Of a stretch of 64,000 nucleotides of DNA, positions 25,882-34,755 are shown in pieces. The notes under the pieces are model-generated. The model ran no database searches. It was given only the letters and a program-made list of their open reading frames with translations, and had not been told where the DNA came from. Location of the stretch: positions 1-64,000 of the forward strand of contig CANMZB010000015.1 in assembly GCA_947502265.1 (NCBI GenBank), written 5' to 3'. Positions within the stretch are counted from its first letter, which is position 1; every line of letters begins with the position of its first letter. The translations under genes were made by a program, and so were the position numbers. This stretch comes from an uncultured Sulfitobacter sp. (GTDB lineage: Bacteria > Pseudomonadota > Alphaproteobacteria > Rhodobacterales > Rhodobacteraceae).

Positions 25882-28800
25882 ATGAGCGTGCTGAAAAAGA
25901 TCCTCGGTTTTCTGTTCTCGCGCTTTTTATGGTCGCTGATCGGCATCGCAATTCTTTGCACGCTGATCTGGATTTACGGACCGCTGATCAGCATCGGCGA
26001 CGCCGCACCGCTGGCGGGCGATCTGACGCGCATCGTGGTGATCGGTTTGATCATCATCCTCTGGCTTATCTCGATGTTATTGCGACAGATGCGGGCCGCG
26101 CGGGCCAATCACGCCTTTGTTGCAGAACTGGCCGCGCCCGCACCCGATGCCATCGCGCGCCCGGGCGAAGACAACCTCGCCGAGGTACAGGCCAAATTCC
26201 AAGGCATTATGGAGCAGATGAAGCGCTCCAAACTTGGCGGTCGAAAGTTTTTGCGCGACATGCCGTGGTATGTGATCATCGGCCCCCCCGGCACCGGCAA
26301 AACGACCGCGCTGCGCCAGTCGGGTTTGCACTTCCCGATTGATCTTTCCGACGATCTCAAAGGTATCGGCGGGACGCGCAACTGTGACTGGTTCTTCACC
26401 GAGGACGCAGTTCTGATCGACACGGCAGGGCGCTATGTCCAACAGCAAAGTGACCCGGATGTCGATGCGGCCGAGTGGAAAGGTTTTGTTGAGCTGCTGG
26501 TAAAACACCGCGGGCGGCGGGCGCTGAACGGGGTGATCCTGACGCTGTCGGTGCAGGAACTTGCCGCAGACGACATTGCGATCCGCGAACATGGTCGCGA
26601 AATCCGCAAGCGGCTGGCGGAGTTGCGCGAGGAAACCGGCCTTAAACTGCCGGTCTATCTGATGATTACCAAGGCCGATCTGGTGCCGGGATTTGAGGCC
26701 TATTTCGGTGATCTCAACGCACAAGAGCGCGAACAGGTCTGGGGCGCTACGCTCGGCACGGGGGACCGTGTGGATGGCCTCACGGTCGATCGGGAAATGC
26801 GGGTTTTGCAAGAAGCGCTCGAAGAGCGGCTGGTTGCGCGCATCTCGGATGATGTTCCGCTGGAGCAGCGCGCCGAGATTTTCCGCTTTCCAAGCCAGCT
26901 TGAGCAATTGACCGGCTCTCTGAAAGTGTTGATCGAAGCGGTATTCGGCGAAAGCCGGTATGAAGAAAGCCCGTGGATGCGGGGGATTTATTTCACTTCC
27001 GCCACGCAGGAAGGGTCGCCCATTGATCGCATGGTGTCGGGCATCGCAAGCGCGTTGGGCCTGAGCGCGCCGATGCCCGAGCAGCGCGCGCACGGCAACA
27101 CACGCAGTTTCTTTTTGCGCAATCTGCTCACCGATCTGATCTTTCCCGAAGCCGGCCTTGGCCGTTTTGATCCGCGCGCCGAAGAGCGCCGCCGCTGGAT
27201 CTGGCGTGGTACGCTGGCGGGTGCGACGTTGGTGACGGTGCTTCTGGCCACCGTATTTCTGTTTTCCTTCCTGCGCTATAACGGCGCGCTGGGAGAACAG
27301 GAGCGGCAGTTGACAAACCTCTCTGCGCGGCTGGCCAATGTCGCGGCAAGGCAGGCACCCACCGATCCGCTGGATCTGAATCTCGCTCTTGAAGCGGCCA
27401 ATGAAACGGCAAATGCGCAGACGTTTGTAAAGGCAAGCCCGCTCACCCTTATCGGACCCAGTGCGCAACCGGAGTTGGCGCAGATCCACACCATCGCCTA
27501 TGAACAGACCCTGCGAAATATCCTTGAGCCGCGTATGGTTGCGCTGTTGGAGGCAACGATGTGGCGTCATTCACGCGATCCCGAATTTCTGCTGGGGGCG
27601 CTCAAATCCTACCAGATGTTGACCGGACAAGCGCCCTATGATGCGGCGTTTCTGGGTCAGTGGTGGCAGATCGTGCTGCCCGAATTTGCGCCTATTGACC
27701 CGTTTCCGACTGATGAATCGGTCGATCATCAACTTGCCGCGCTTGTCCGTATGGCAGGCGAAGAAGACAAGATCGGCGCTGATCCGGCCCTGATTTCCGT
27801 TGCATTGGAGAGCATCTGCACTATCCCGTTGGCTGTGCGCGCGTATCGCACTTTGCGTTCCGATCCGTTGATCGCCGGTCTCAAAGACTGGATTCCGGCG
27901 GAGAAAACCGGCCCTAACGGCGCGCGCGTCCTTACCCGCCTGTCTGATCAGTCATTGCGCATAGGTCTGCCCGGTGCCTTTACCTATGACGGGTTTCACA
28001 ACGCGGTGCTGCCTCAAATTCCCGAAGTCGCCGCGCAGGCAACGCTGGATCGTGCCGTGTTTGCAGGCGGCTGCTCCGAAAGCGCCGATGCCTCGGTCGA
28101 GACGCTGGAGGCGGATATTCTCAAGCTCTATTACGATGATTTCATCTCGCAATGGGACGGGTTTCTGCGCGACGTGCGGCTGACGCCGATTGATGATCTG
28201 GTGCAGGCGCGCCAGAATCTCAAGGATCTTGCCTCTGCCGATAGCGCGCTCAAACGGTTGTTGGAATCCATCGTCTACGAGACGCATCTTGCGCGGGTGA
28301 TCGAGCAGGGCGAGGGTAATGCAGCCGCAAAGAAAGGCGCGCTGAAAGCGGCCTCCAAGCTGGGTAAACTCGGCAAGCTGGTCAAGACCGGCGCAAAGAT
28401 CGCGCGCAAGACCAAATCGGACGCGCCGCCGCCGGTGCCACCGGGATCGCCTGTGTCCGACCATTTTGCCCCGATCCGCGCAACGGTGGAAGAGGTCGAT
28501 GGCAAGCCGCCGCTGTTGGGGGATGCTGTTGCCGCGCTCACCGCGCTGTCGAACGAATTGCAAACTGTTGCCGCCAGCCCCGATCCGCAGGCGGCGCTTT
28601 TGGCGCGCGGCGGGCTGCCGCAACTGACCGGTGCCATCGCCAACGAGGCGGCGAACCTGCCCGATCCGATTGACGCGTGGATTGCGGGCATCGCGGGCGA
28701 TACGATTGCGGTGACGCGTGAAGCCGTTATCGCGCAGTTGAACGCGCGCTGGCGGGCGGATGTGCTGCCGTTTTGCACCTCTGCCACATCGGGGCGCTAT

Positions 28801-29421
28801 CCCTTTGATCAATCCAGCGCGATTGACGTCAACACACTTGATTTCGCGCGGCTGTTCGGGGGCGGGGGGTTGATCGACACATACATCAACGACCACCTTC
28901 AATCCTATATCGACAATTCGGTGCGCCCATGGAAGTGGCGGGCGGATTTCGGGTTGGATGCCGCGCTGCTCAAACCGTTTGAAAATGCCCGCGCGATGCG
29001 CGATGCGCTTTTCCCCGGCGGGGCGGGGCCGGTGCTGGCGTTCTCGCTTGAGCCGACCGATCTGTCCGCCAACGCCAGCCGCGTGACGCTGAATGTGGAC
29101 GGTCAGGTACTGAGCTATTTCAACGCGGCGGCGCGGCCCGCGCCGATGACATGGCCGGGACCGGACGGCACCAACATGATCACGCTCAGCTTTGCGCCGG
29201 TGAATGGCACTGCCGAACTCATCACGTCAGAGACCGGTAGCTGGGCGATCCTGCGCCTCATCCGCAAGGGGCGTCTGTCTACAACAGCGCTCCCCGAGGC
29301 GTTTGATTTGCGCCTGTCAGCGGGTGGATTTTCGGCCAACTTCAATTTGCGGGCGAACTCGGTCGAGAACCCCTTTGATCTGAAAATGTTCTCGGGCTTT
29401 TCCTGCCCGCGCGGATTTTGA
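25882..29421 (+). CDS. tssM: TssM (IcmF), T6SS inner-membrane core protein
   Basis: The 1179-residue protein has two N-terminal membrane helices (~13-33 and ~50-67), then a cytoplasmic NTPase domain with an intact Walker A (GPPGTGKT, ~134-141) and further G motifs (IDTAGRY, TKADLV). A third helix lies at ~445-470. The long periplasmic part contains the IcmF-related region and the C-terminal domain that contacts TssJ (VRPWKWRADFG; ...PFDLKMFSGFSCPRGF). Length and order are standard. The same C-terminal domain recurs in the hybrid gene at 32317-34752. Confidence 0.95.
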   Translation: MSVLKKILGFLFSRFLWSLIGIAILCTLIWIYGPLISIGDAAPLAGDLTRIVVIGLIIILWLISMLLRQMRAARANHAFVAELAAPAPDAIARPGEDNLAEVQAKFQGIMEQMKRSKLGGRKFLRDMPWYVIIGPPGTGKTTALRQSGLHFPIDLSDDLKGIGGTRNCDWFFTEDAVLIDTAGRYVQQQSDPDVDAAEWKGFVELLVKHRGRRALNGVILTLSVQELAADDIAIREHGREIRKRLAELREETGLKLPVYLMITKADLVPGFEAYFGDLNAQEREQVWGATLGTGDRVDGLTVDREMRVLQEALEERLVARISDDVPLEQRAEIFRFPSQLEQLTGSLKVLIEAVFGESRYEESPWMRGIYFTSATQEGSPIDRMVSGIASALGLSAPMPEQRAHGNTRSFFLRNLLTDLIFPEAGLGRFDPRAEERRRWIWRGTLAGATLVTVLLATVFLFSFLRYNGALGEQERQLTNLSARLANVAARQAPTDPLDLNLALEAANETANAQTFVKASPLTLIGPSAQPELAQIHTIAYEQTLRNILEPRMVALLEATMWRHSRDPEFLLGALKSYQMLTGQAPYDAAFLGQWWQIVLPEFAPIDPFPTDESVDHQLAALVRMAGEEDKIGADPALISVALESICTIPLAVRAYRTLRSDPLIAGLKDWIPAEKTGPNGARVLTRLSDQSLRIGLPGAFTYDGFHNAVLPQIPEVAAQATLDRAVFAGGCSESADASVETLEADILKLYYDDFISQWDGFLRDVRLTPIDDLVQARQNLKDLASADSALKRLLESIVYETHLARVIEQGEGNAAAKKGALKAASKLGKLGKLVKTGAKIARKTKSDAPPPVPPGSPVSDHFAPIRATVEEVDGKPPLLGDAVAALTALSNELQTVAASPDPQAALLARGGLPQLTGAIANEAANLPDPIDAWIAGIAGDTIAVTREAVIAQLNARWRADVLPFCTSATSGRYPFDQSSAIDVNTLDFARLFGGGGLIDTYINDHLQSYIDNSVRPWKWRADFGLDAALLKPFENARAMRDALFPGGAGPVLAFSLEPTDLSANASRVTLNVDGQVLSYFNAAARPAPMTWPGPDGTNMITLSFAPVNGTAELITSETGSWAILRLIRKGRLSTTALPEAFDLRLSAGGFSANFNLRANSVENPFDLKMFSGFSCPRGF

Positions 29422-29428
29422 GGCTGCG

Positions 29429-29911
29429 GTGGGGTTTTTCGGAAAACTGCCTGTGGCGGGGGATTTCGTTGCGCGTGGCATTCGGCCATCCGTGCGCCGC
29501 GCCGTCGACCTGTGGTTAACCACGCATATGTCCGACTTGGCGGCAAATGCCCGCCACTGGCCCGAAGGGGGGGTGCGCGCGGTGGTCCGCCTTGACGGCG
29601 CGCCGTGGTTACTGGTGATCGAACCCGGCGAGGATGCGTTTGGCCGTTCCTTTCCGCTGACCGCCTGTGTGTTGCTGAACACGGCAGATCGCACAACTGC
29701 GGATGTCTGGGCAGATGCCGCTTGGGCTGTGCTTTTGACGGCGCTTGACACCTACGCGACTGCCGATGCCTTGCACGATGCCCTTGCGCAGATCGCGCCG
29801 CCGCAGTCAGGTGAAACGCCCCTTACGGCACCGCTGGTTTGGTGGGGGTGCAAGCCCGGCGGACCACCGCAAGAGCGGTTGGCGCAGTTGGCACAGATCA
29901 GTTCTGCTTGA
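29429..29911 (+). CDS. tagF: TagF, post-translational inhibitor of T6SS assembly
   Basis: The 160-residue protein starts at GTG 29429 and opens with the family signature GFFGKLPVAGDFVARG followed by the conserved tryptophan segment LWLTTHM. The rest matches the DUF2094 fold (LVIEPGEDAFGRSFPLTA). In studied systems TagF represses T6SS by binding the FHA protein unless the kinase route is active. Family members are often longer (about 200 residues); this one is compact. Its last 14 bases overlap the 3' end of the convergent vgrG. Confidence 0.9.
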   Translation: MGFFGKLPVAGDFVARGIRPSVRRAVDLWLTTHMSDLAANARHWPEGGVRAVVRLDGAPWLLVIEPGEDAFGRSFPLTACVLLNTADRTTADVWADAAWAVLLTALDTYATADALHDALAQIAPPQSGETPLTAPLVWWGCKPGGPPQERLAQLAQISSA

Positions 29912-32225
29912 TCTTGCTGCCCTTCATAATGATGTCGCCGCCGGCATCCACGTTGATCTTGCCGGACCCCTTGATCGTCAGATCCTTGCCTTCAAGGAGG
30001 ATCGTGCCATCCTTCTTCATCTGGAACTTGGCATCACCACAGACGAACGTGATGCTGTCCGCCGCGGTGACGCTGATCTCCTTGCCCACTTCCACATTGA
30101 GGTTCTCGCCGATGGTGAACGACATGTTCTTACCCACCGTGAACGTGCTGTCTTCGCCCGCCGACAGGCTGTGATTGGCGGTCACGTCGATGCCCTGATC
30201 CGCGCCGATCTTGACGGTCTGGCTTGCGCCGATCTCCCAGCTGTCGCTGACACCGATGTCATGGCTTTGGGCCGCACCCACCGACATCTGGCGCATCGCC
30301 CCGATGCTGTTGATTTGCGCGGCCCCGACAGTGCGCGTCTCTACGGCGCCGACGTTGTCTATGCGCGCAACGCTCACCGTGATCGTCTGGTTCGCGCCAA
30401 CGCTCTGGCTGTGATTGAGGCCGATGGTTTCTGTTGAATTTGCCCCGATTGCGATGGTTTCATTGGCGCCGACAGTGAGGCTGCGGTTGACGCCGACGGT
30501 TTCGGTATCGTTGCTGCCGATGTTCACATCGCGGTTCACGCCGACGGCTGTCGTCTTGTTGTTGCCGACCGTCTCGTCGCGGTTTACGCCTACGTCCTGC
30601 GTGGCGTTGTTGACGACAGTTTCGGCAAAGTCATTGCCGATGTGGCGGCTCTCGTTGTTCTTGACCAGCTCGTTATGGTCCTTTTCCGCCTGAAAATAGA
30701 CCTCCTCCGAGCCTTTCAGATCTTCAAAGCGCAGCTCGTTCCAACCACCGCCGCCTTTCGAGCTTTCGGATTTCCACCCCGACTGTGTGGCATTGGCAGG
30801 CAGGTCATAGGGTGGCATCTGTTCTGCGTTATAGACCCTGCCGGTGATGATTGGCCGGTCCGGATCACCGTCCAGAAAATCGACGATCACCTCTTGTCCG
30901 ATGCGCGGGATCTGGATGAACCCGTAACCTGCCCCCGCCCATGCCGAACTGACCCGAATCCAGCAGGTAGACGTTTCGTCTGCGCCGCCCAGACGGTCCC
31001 AGAAGAAATGCACTTTGACGCGGGCATATTCGTCGGTGAAAATTTCTTCGCCGGCAGGCCCGACAACGCGCGCGGTTTGCGGGCCTTTCATCACGGGCTT
31101 GGGCGTGTTGCGCGCGGGGCGGAACACCGTGTCGGACGGCACCAGATCAAATCTGGTCATGATGCCCTGATCCCTCTCGATCTGCGCGTTTGCCGCGTAT
31201 TGCCCGTCAAGGATATCGTAATGCGCCGACAGGATCATGTAGCCCTGGTTTTCGTCCTCGCGCGGGTGATCGTAGAAATCAAACAGATGCCCCGCCCAAA
31301 AGCCGATCGCGGTGGAGCGCGCCTTCACGCGGTATTGCAGCGCGCGGTTTTCATGCAGCCGCCGCTTGGCGATCTTGTCACCGGTTGCGGTCTCCATGTG
31401 ATTGCCGGGATAGCTATAGCGCTCTTTGGTGTCGTTGCTATGCACATCACCCTCCAGCGATCTGGCGATAAGATCGGCAGAGGGGGCTTCGAAGTTGTAA
31501 TCGGTCAGGGTATGTTCTGCTGTGACAATGCTGTCGGTGCGGCTCAGACGGGTGATCACCCCTTCACCTTCAAGGGCTGCCAGCTCGTTCGGTTCGAATC
31601 TGAGCGTCCCGTCCTGCCCCCCCGGTTGCAGGGTCGATATTTCGTCGCTCATCACCAGCGTGTGCTTGCCCTCCTCGAACTCGAAATAATAAAACACGCC
31701 CTCGTGCTCCATCAGCCGCTGGAGGAAATCAAGATCCGTCTCGCCGTATTGCACGCAATATTCCCGCACATCGAGCGCGTTGGCCTGTAAATCGAACCGG
31801 TAGTCGGCAATGCCGTGTTCGTCGAGAACCGACGAAATGATGTCCTTGACCGATTGGTCCTGAAAAATCCGGTTGTCGGTCGATTTGGAAAGAAGCCAGA
31901 GACCCGGCCGCAGGACGAGACGATATTGGAACATATCCTCGTCGTCGTTCCCCTCAAAGCGGAACTGGTCCACCATGCCGTGAAAAAACCGCGGTGTCAG
32001 GTCTGCGAGGCTGTCGGGAGGGACGACAACGGTGACCATTTCGCCAAGCAAATCAGCGCTTTTAATCTCGGGATCATAGCTTTGGGCAAGAATGTTGTAT
32101 TCGAAACAACTGCTCACATGGTCCGCGCCGGTCAGATGCTCGAACAAAAGCGCATCTACTGCCCCGAACGGGCCGTCCATCGAACCCAGCGGGGTCATTA
32201 AATATGCGGTGCGGTCTAATGCCAT
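29898..32225 (-). CDS. vgrG: VgrG (TssI), T6SS spike protein without a toxin extension
   Basis: The 775-residue protein has the gp27-like N-terminal half (FEHLTGADHVSSCFEYNIL; FFHGMVDQFRF; YCVQYGETDLDFLQRLMEHEGVFYYF) and the gp5 OB-fold part (EYARVKVHFFWD; CWIRVSSAWAGAGYGF; IPRIGQEVIVDFLDGDPDRPIITG). From ~521 on it is a long octad-repeat beta-helix. It ends with a short spike tip (DGTILLEGKDLTIKG...) and no extra enzymatic domain, so effectors must bind separately. A good ribosome site (AGGAGCAAAGA before ATG) precedes the start. It is transcribed from its own short upstream region or from the PP2C operon. Confidence 0.95.
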   Translation of the reverse strand: MALDRTAYLMTPLGSMDGPFGAVDALLFEHLTGADHVSSCFEYNILAQSYDPEIKSADLLGEMVTVVVPPDSLADLTPRFFHGMVDQFRFEGNDDEDMFQYRLVLRPGLWLLSKSTDNRIFQDQSVKDIISSVLDEHGIADYRFDLQANALDVREYCVQYGETDLDFLQRLMEHEGVFYYFEFEEGKHTLVMSDEISTLQPGGQDGTLRFEPNELAALEGEGVITRLSRTDSIVTAEHTLTDYNFEAPSADLIARSLEGDVHSNDTKERYSYPGNHMETATGDKIAKRRLHENRALQYRVKARSTAIGFWAGHLFDFYDHPREDENQGYMILSAHYDILDGQYAANAQIERDQGIMTRFDLVPSDTVFRPARNTPKPVMKGPQTARVVGPAGEEIFTDEYARVKVHFFWDRLGGADETSTCWIRVSSAWAGAGYGFIQIPRIGQEVIVDFLDGDPDRPIITGRVYNAEQMPPYDLPANATQSGWKSESSKGGGGWNELRFEDLKGSEEVYFQAEKDHNELVKNNESRHIGNDFAETVVNNATQDVGVNRDETVGNNKTTAVGVNRDVNIGSNDTETVGVNRSLTVGANETIAIGANSTETIGLNHSQSVGANQTITVSVARIDNVGAVETRTVGAAQINSIGAMRQMSVGAAQSHDIGVSDSWEIGASQTVKIGADQGIDVTANHSLSAGEDSTFTVGKNMSFTIGENLNVEVGKEISVTAADSITFVCGDAKFQMKKDGTILLEGKDLTIKGSGKINVDAGGDIIMKGSKIKQN
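30066..30665 (-). repeat. Run of about 25 octapeptide repeats in VgrG
   Basis: Residues 521-720 read in an unbroken period of eight, mostly [VI]-G-x-N-x-x-x-x (for example VGVNRDET, IGSNDTET, VGANQTIT, VGAAQINS, IGENLNVE). There are no insertions over about 25 units. This is the octad type known from the triple beta-helix of phage T4 gp5 and explains the G/T-biased base composition here. It forms the needle that carries the tip. Confidence 0.9.
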
Positions 32226-32316
32226 TCTTTGCTCCTATGGAGAGAGAGCGAGTCGAAAAAAGAAAAATAATACGCTTACTATACAGTGATTTTGCCACAG
32301 CGGGGCGGAAAAACAA
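32226..32316 (-). promoter_or_regulatory. Short upstream region of vgrG
   Basis: This 91-bp gap lies between the stop of the hybrid gene and vgrG and is AT-rich. On the coding strand it holds TATAGT about 50 bases before the ATG, a fair -10 match. This would allow vgrG to be expressed on its own, as many T6SS spike genes are. The -35 is unclear. Confidence 0.35.
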
Positions 32317-34752
32317 TCACAACGCGGGCGGGCATTCCAGCCCCTGCATCGCCGCGCGCACCGATACAGGGTTTAGTTCGGTCTCAAAGCGCATTTCAAG
32401 GAACACGCGGCCCGCGTCGCTGCGCAGATCCAACAGTATTCTTTGGCCCCCGTCGCGCTGGCGCAGGCGCAAACCGTCTATCAGCCGCATCAGCCCCCAA
32501 GGGCCGCCGTGAATGATCCGCCCGCCCTGCGCGCCCTCGCGAAAGCTTACCTCGATTCCGATATCGGGCTGCGGTCCGGGCCAGCGCAGAGCGGCGGGCG
32601 CACCCGTTGCGCGGACCGGCTGTGCCACGCCGCCAATCGCCACCATCGTTTGGCCCCGCTCGGCCAAAGCTGCCAACGTCAGATCGAAATCAAGCTGCCC
32701 TTGCGCGCCAAACAGCCCTTGGGACACCTGCGTCGCCCGTTCCAGAAACTCCGCGCTTTGGGGCGTGACACCGGCAAAACGCGCCTCGGGTTTCCAGCGC
32801 CACGGGCTTTGCGAGGTTTCCAGAAACGGGGCCGCATTCTGTCGCACAAAACTGCTGAGAGCGCCTTGCGGTCCCAACAGCGCGGCCAGATCGGCGGGGG
32901 CGGCGTCCGGCCCTTCGGCAAATGGATAATGCGCACCAAGCGTATCGCGGCACAGCGGAAATACCTGCTGTTGCCAGATCCGCGTCAACGGGTTGGATGC
33001 CTGCCCCTGCTCGGATTGGGCGGATTGCGCCAATACGTCCTCGGCGATTTGCACCACGATGCGCGGCGCGCTCTTGAGCGCCGTAATCGAACGTGCGCGA
33101 TCCTGAATGCTCATCAAGCGCCGGGTGCCGCGACTGGCGTTGATGTCAATCGCACCAAGCGCCACGTTTAACTGTGAAAACAGCCGCGAAATTTCGGTCA
33201 TGCGGCCCTGTTCGACGTATTGGATCATCGCCCCGAATTCGCGCGCAATGGCGAGTTGCTGCGTATGGCTGCGGGCGCGATCGGTGCCGCCGACCTGCAC
33301 CCAGACCTCGCGCAGCAGGCGGGTCAGCGGGTTTTCCGGCTGTGCCAGCGCGCCGGACACGATAATGGCCGTTTCGCGTTGTGCAAAGGGGCGCACCCGC
33401 AGATCGGCGAGCCAGATTTTCCATGCCGCCAGTGTTTCAACATGCAGCCGGTCCATTAAAAGATCGGGTGAGTTGTTTTGCGCCGGTAGCGTACGTCCGG
33501 TGATGAGGGGTGCCACGTCGCGCGCACGCTGCACCGCGCCGCCCACCGCGAAATCGCGCGCCTCGTTCCATCCTGCCGACGTGACCAGACCGGGGATGCC
33601 CTTGTTTATGGGGAGACCCGAGCGGCGCACGGCGACCGTCTCAAGCGCGCCGATTTCGACCGTCGGTTGCCACACCGGCAACGCGCGCATTCTCTCCGAG
33701 CGCGCAAGCTCAAGCCACGCGCGGTCAGGTTCGGGCACTTCGGACGCAAAGGTGCGGGCCTGATCCATTACCGGCGTGTCGCGCGGTGTGATGTCGGGGG
33801 AGGGGCCAGCCAGAAGGCGCACGTGCGAGGCCAGTCCGTCAAGGTTTGCTGGCCCCCCGTTGTCCTCCAGCCAACCTTGCAGATAGGCAACGCTCCATGC
33901 GTCGTCCCCCGTCAGCACCGACCATGCCCGCAAAGCGTCATACAGGACAAGCCCGTCACCCTGCGTTGCCAGAACCTCTTCGATGCCGTCCGCGATGGCC
34001 TGCGGCACATGGCTGTCAATTGCGGCCAGGTACACCGCGTCAGCGTGGCTTTCGCCATCACCCAATGGCAGCCGCACAATCCGGCGCAGCGGCGCGCGCG
34101 ATGCGGCGCGCGAAACGCGCGCGACGGCGGCACGCATATCCCCCAACCGCTGCACCAGCGCGGCGCCGTCCTGGGGGCGGTCCAGCCCGATGTTGAGCGC
34201 CTCGGCGTCAAAAGCAGCGATCAGTCTGGCGTGAAAACGATGCTCCAACCAGCCCGCATACCCCGCCAACCCCAACACCAGCACAAGAAGGTAGGCGGCG
34301 ATCCGCAGACCCCAGTTGCCGCTTTCAATACGCTTGTGGGCGTGGCGGTGATCCTCGGCGCGCGCAAGGATGCCCGCCAGAAACCGTTCCAGATCGGCGA
34401 AATCCTCGCCCTGTTTCGCTGCCGTTTCACGAAAATCGCGGATGCGCGAAACCGGCATGTCATGCCCGTCGAACAGTTGCCGCTGCGCCAGCACCGACCA
34501 CGCGCCCAGCGGCAGGCCCGCGACCGTGCGGGCGCGCACGTCAAAAAGCATGGCCAAAGCATAGCGCGCCGGTTTGATGGCAGCGGAGGCCACACCTGCG
34601 CGCGCGGCGTCCCGTTCGAAATCTTTCAATGCGGCGGCGGCGGCGTCCACAACCGCAGGTGCGCCAGCGCGCGCGCGCCGCTCCATATCGTCAACCAGAT
34701 CCAGCACCGGACGCGCCGCAAGATCAAGCGCTGTGAGAGCGGGACGCGCCAT
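32317..34752 (-). CDS. TssL-TssM-like hybrid membrane protein lacking the GTPase domain
   Basis: In this 811-residue protein the first ~140 residues follow a DotU/TssL plan (RYALAMLFDVRARTVAGLPLGAWSVLAQ; LFDG ... FRETA; a C-terminal helical run), then one membrane helix (147-169). Residues ~590-811 align with the C-terminal domain of TssM: PLCRDTLGAHYPF, SPWRWKPEARF (compare RPWKWRADFG), LRWPGP, GPWGLMRLIDGL, and FETELNPVSVRAAMQGLECP. No Walker A, no NTPase, no OmpA domain. It therefore appears as a fused, second version of the TssL/TssM complex. The whole operon (phosphatase, M15 peptidase, this gene) is tightly spaced. It may be a modified or regulatory membrane-complex component. Confidence 0.72.
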   Translation of the reverse strand: MARPALTALDLAARPVLDLVDDMERRARAGAPAVVDAAAAALKDFERDAARAGVASAAIKPARYALAMLFDVRARTVAGLPLGAWSVLAQRQLFDGHDMPVSRIRDFRETAAKQGEDFADLERFLAGILARAEDHRHAHKRIESGNWGLRIAAYLLVLVLGLAGYAGWLEHRFHARLIAAFDAEALNIGLDRPQDGAALVQRLGDMRAAVARVSRAASRAPLRRIVRLPLGDGESHADAVYLAAIDSHVPQAIADGIEEVLATQGDGLVLYDALRAWSVLTGDDAWSVAYLQGWLEDNGGPANLDGLASHVRLLAGPSPDITPRDTPVMDQARTFASEVPEPDRAWLELARSERMRALPVWQPTVEIGALETVAVRRSGLPINKGIPGLVTSAGWNEARDFAVGGAVQRARDVAPLITGRTLPAQNNSPDLLMDRLHVETLAAWKIWLADLRVRPFAQRETAIIVSGALAQPENPLTRLLREVWVQVGGTDRARSHTQQLAIAREFGAMIQYVEQGRMTEISRLFSQLNVALGAIDINASRGTRRLMSIQDRARSITALKSAPRIVVQIAEDVLAQSAQSEQGQASNPLTRIWQQQVFPLCRDTLGAHYPFAEGPDAAPADLAALLGPQGALSSFVRQNAAPFLETSQSPWRWKPEARFAGVTPQSAEFLERATQVSQGLFGAQGQLDFDLTLAALAERGQTMVAIGGVAQPVRATGAPAALRWPGPQPDIGIEVSFREGAQGGRIIHGGPWGLMRLIDGLRLRQRDGGQRILLDLRSDAGRVFLEMRFETELNPVSVRAAMQGLECPPAL

Positions 34753-34755
34753 CCG

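Noticed and set aside
26077..27570. 497-codon open frame opposite tssM
   Set aside because: Antisense shadow of the NTPase region of tssM.
32277..32288. Single box similar to the TetR operator (TACT-ATAC-AGTG) upstream of vgrG
   Set aside because: Only one imperfect box, with no second box at 16-17 bp; it overlaps a TATAGT promoter-like element and is probably chance.
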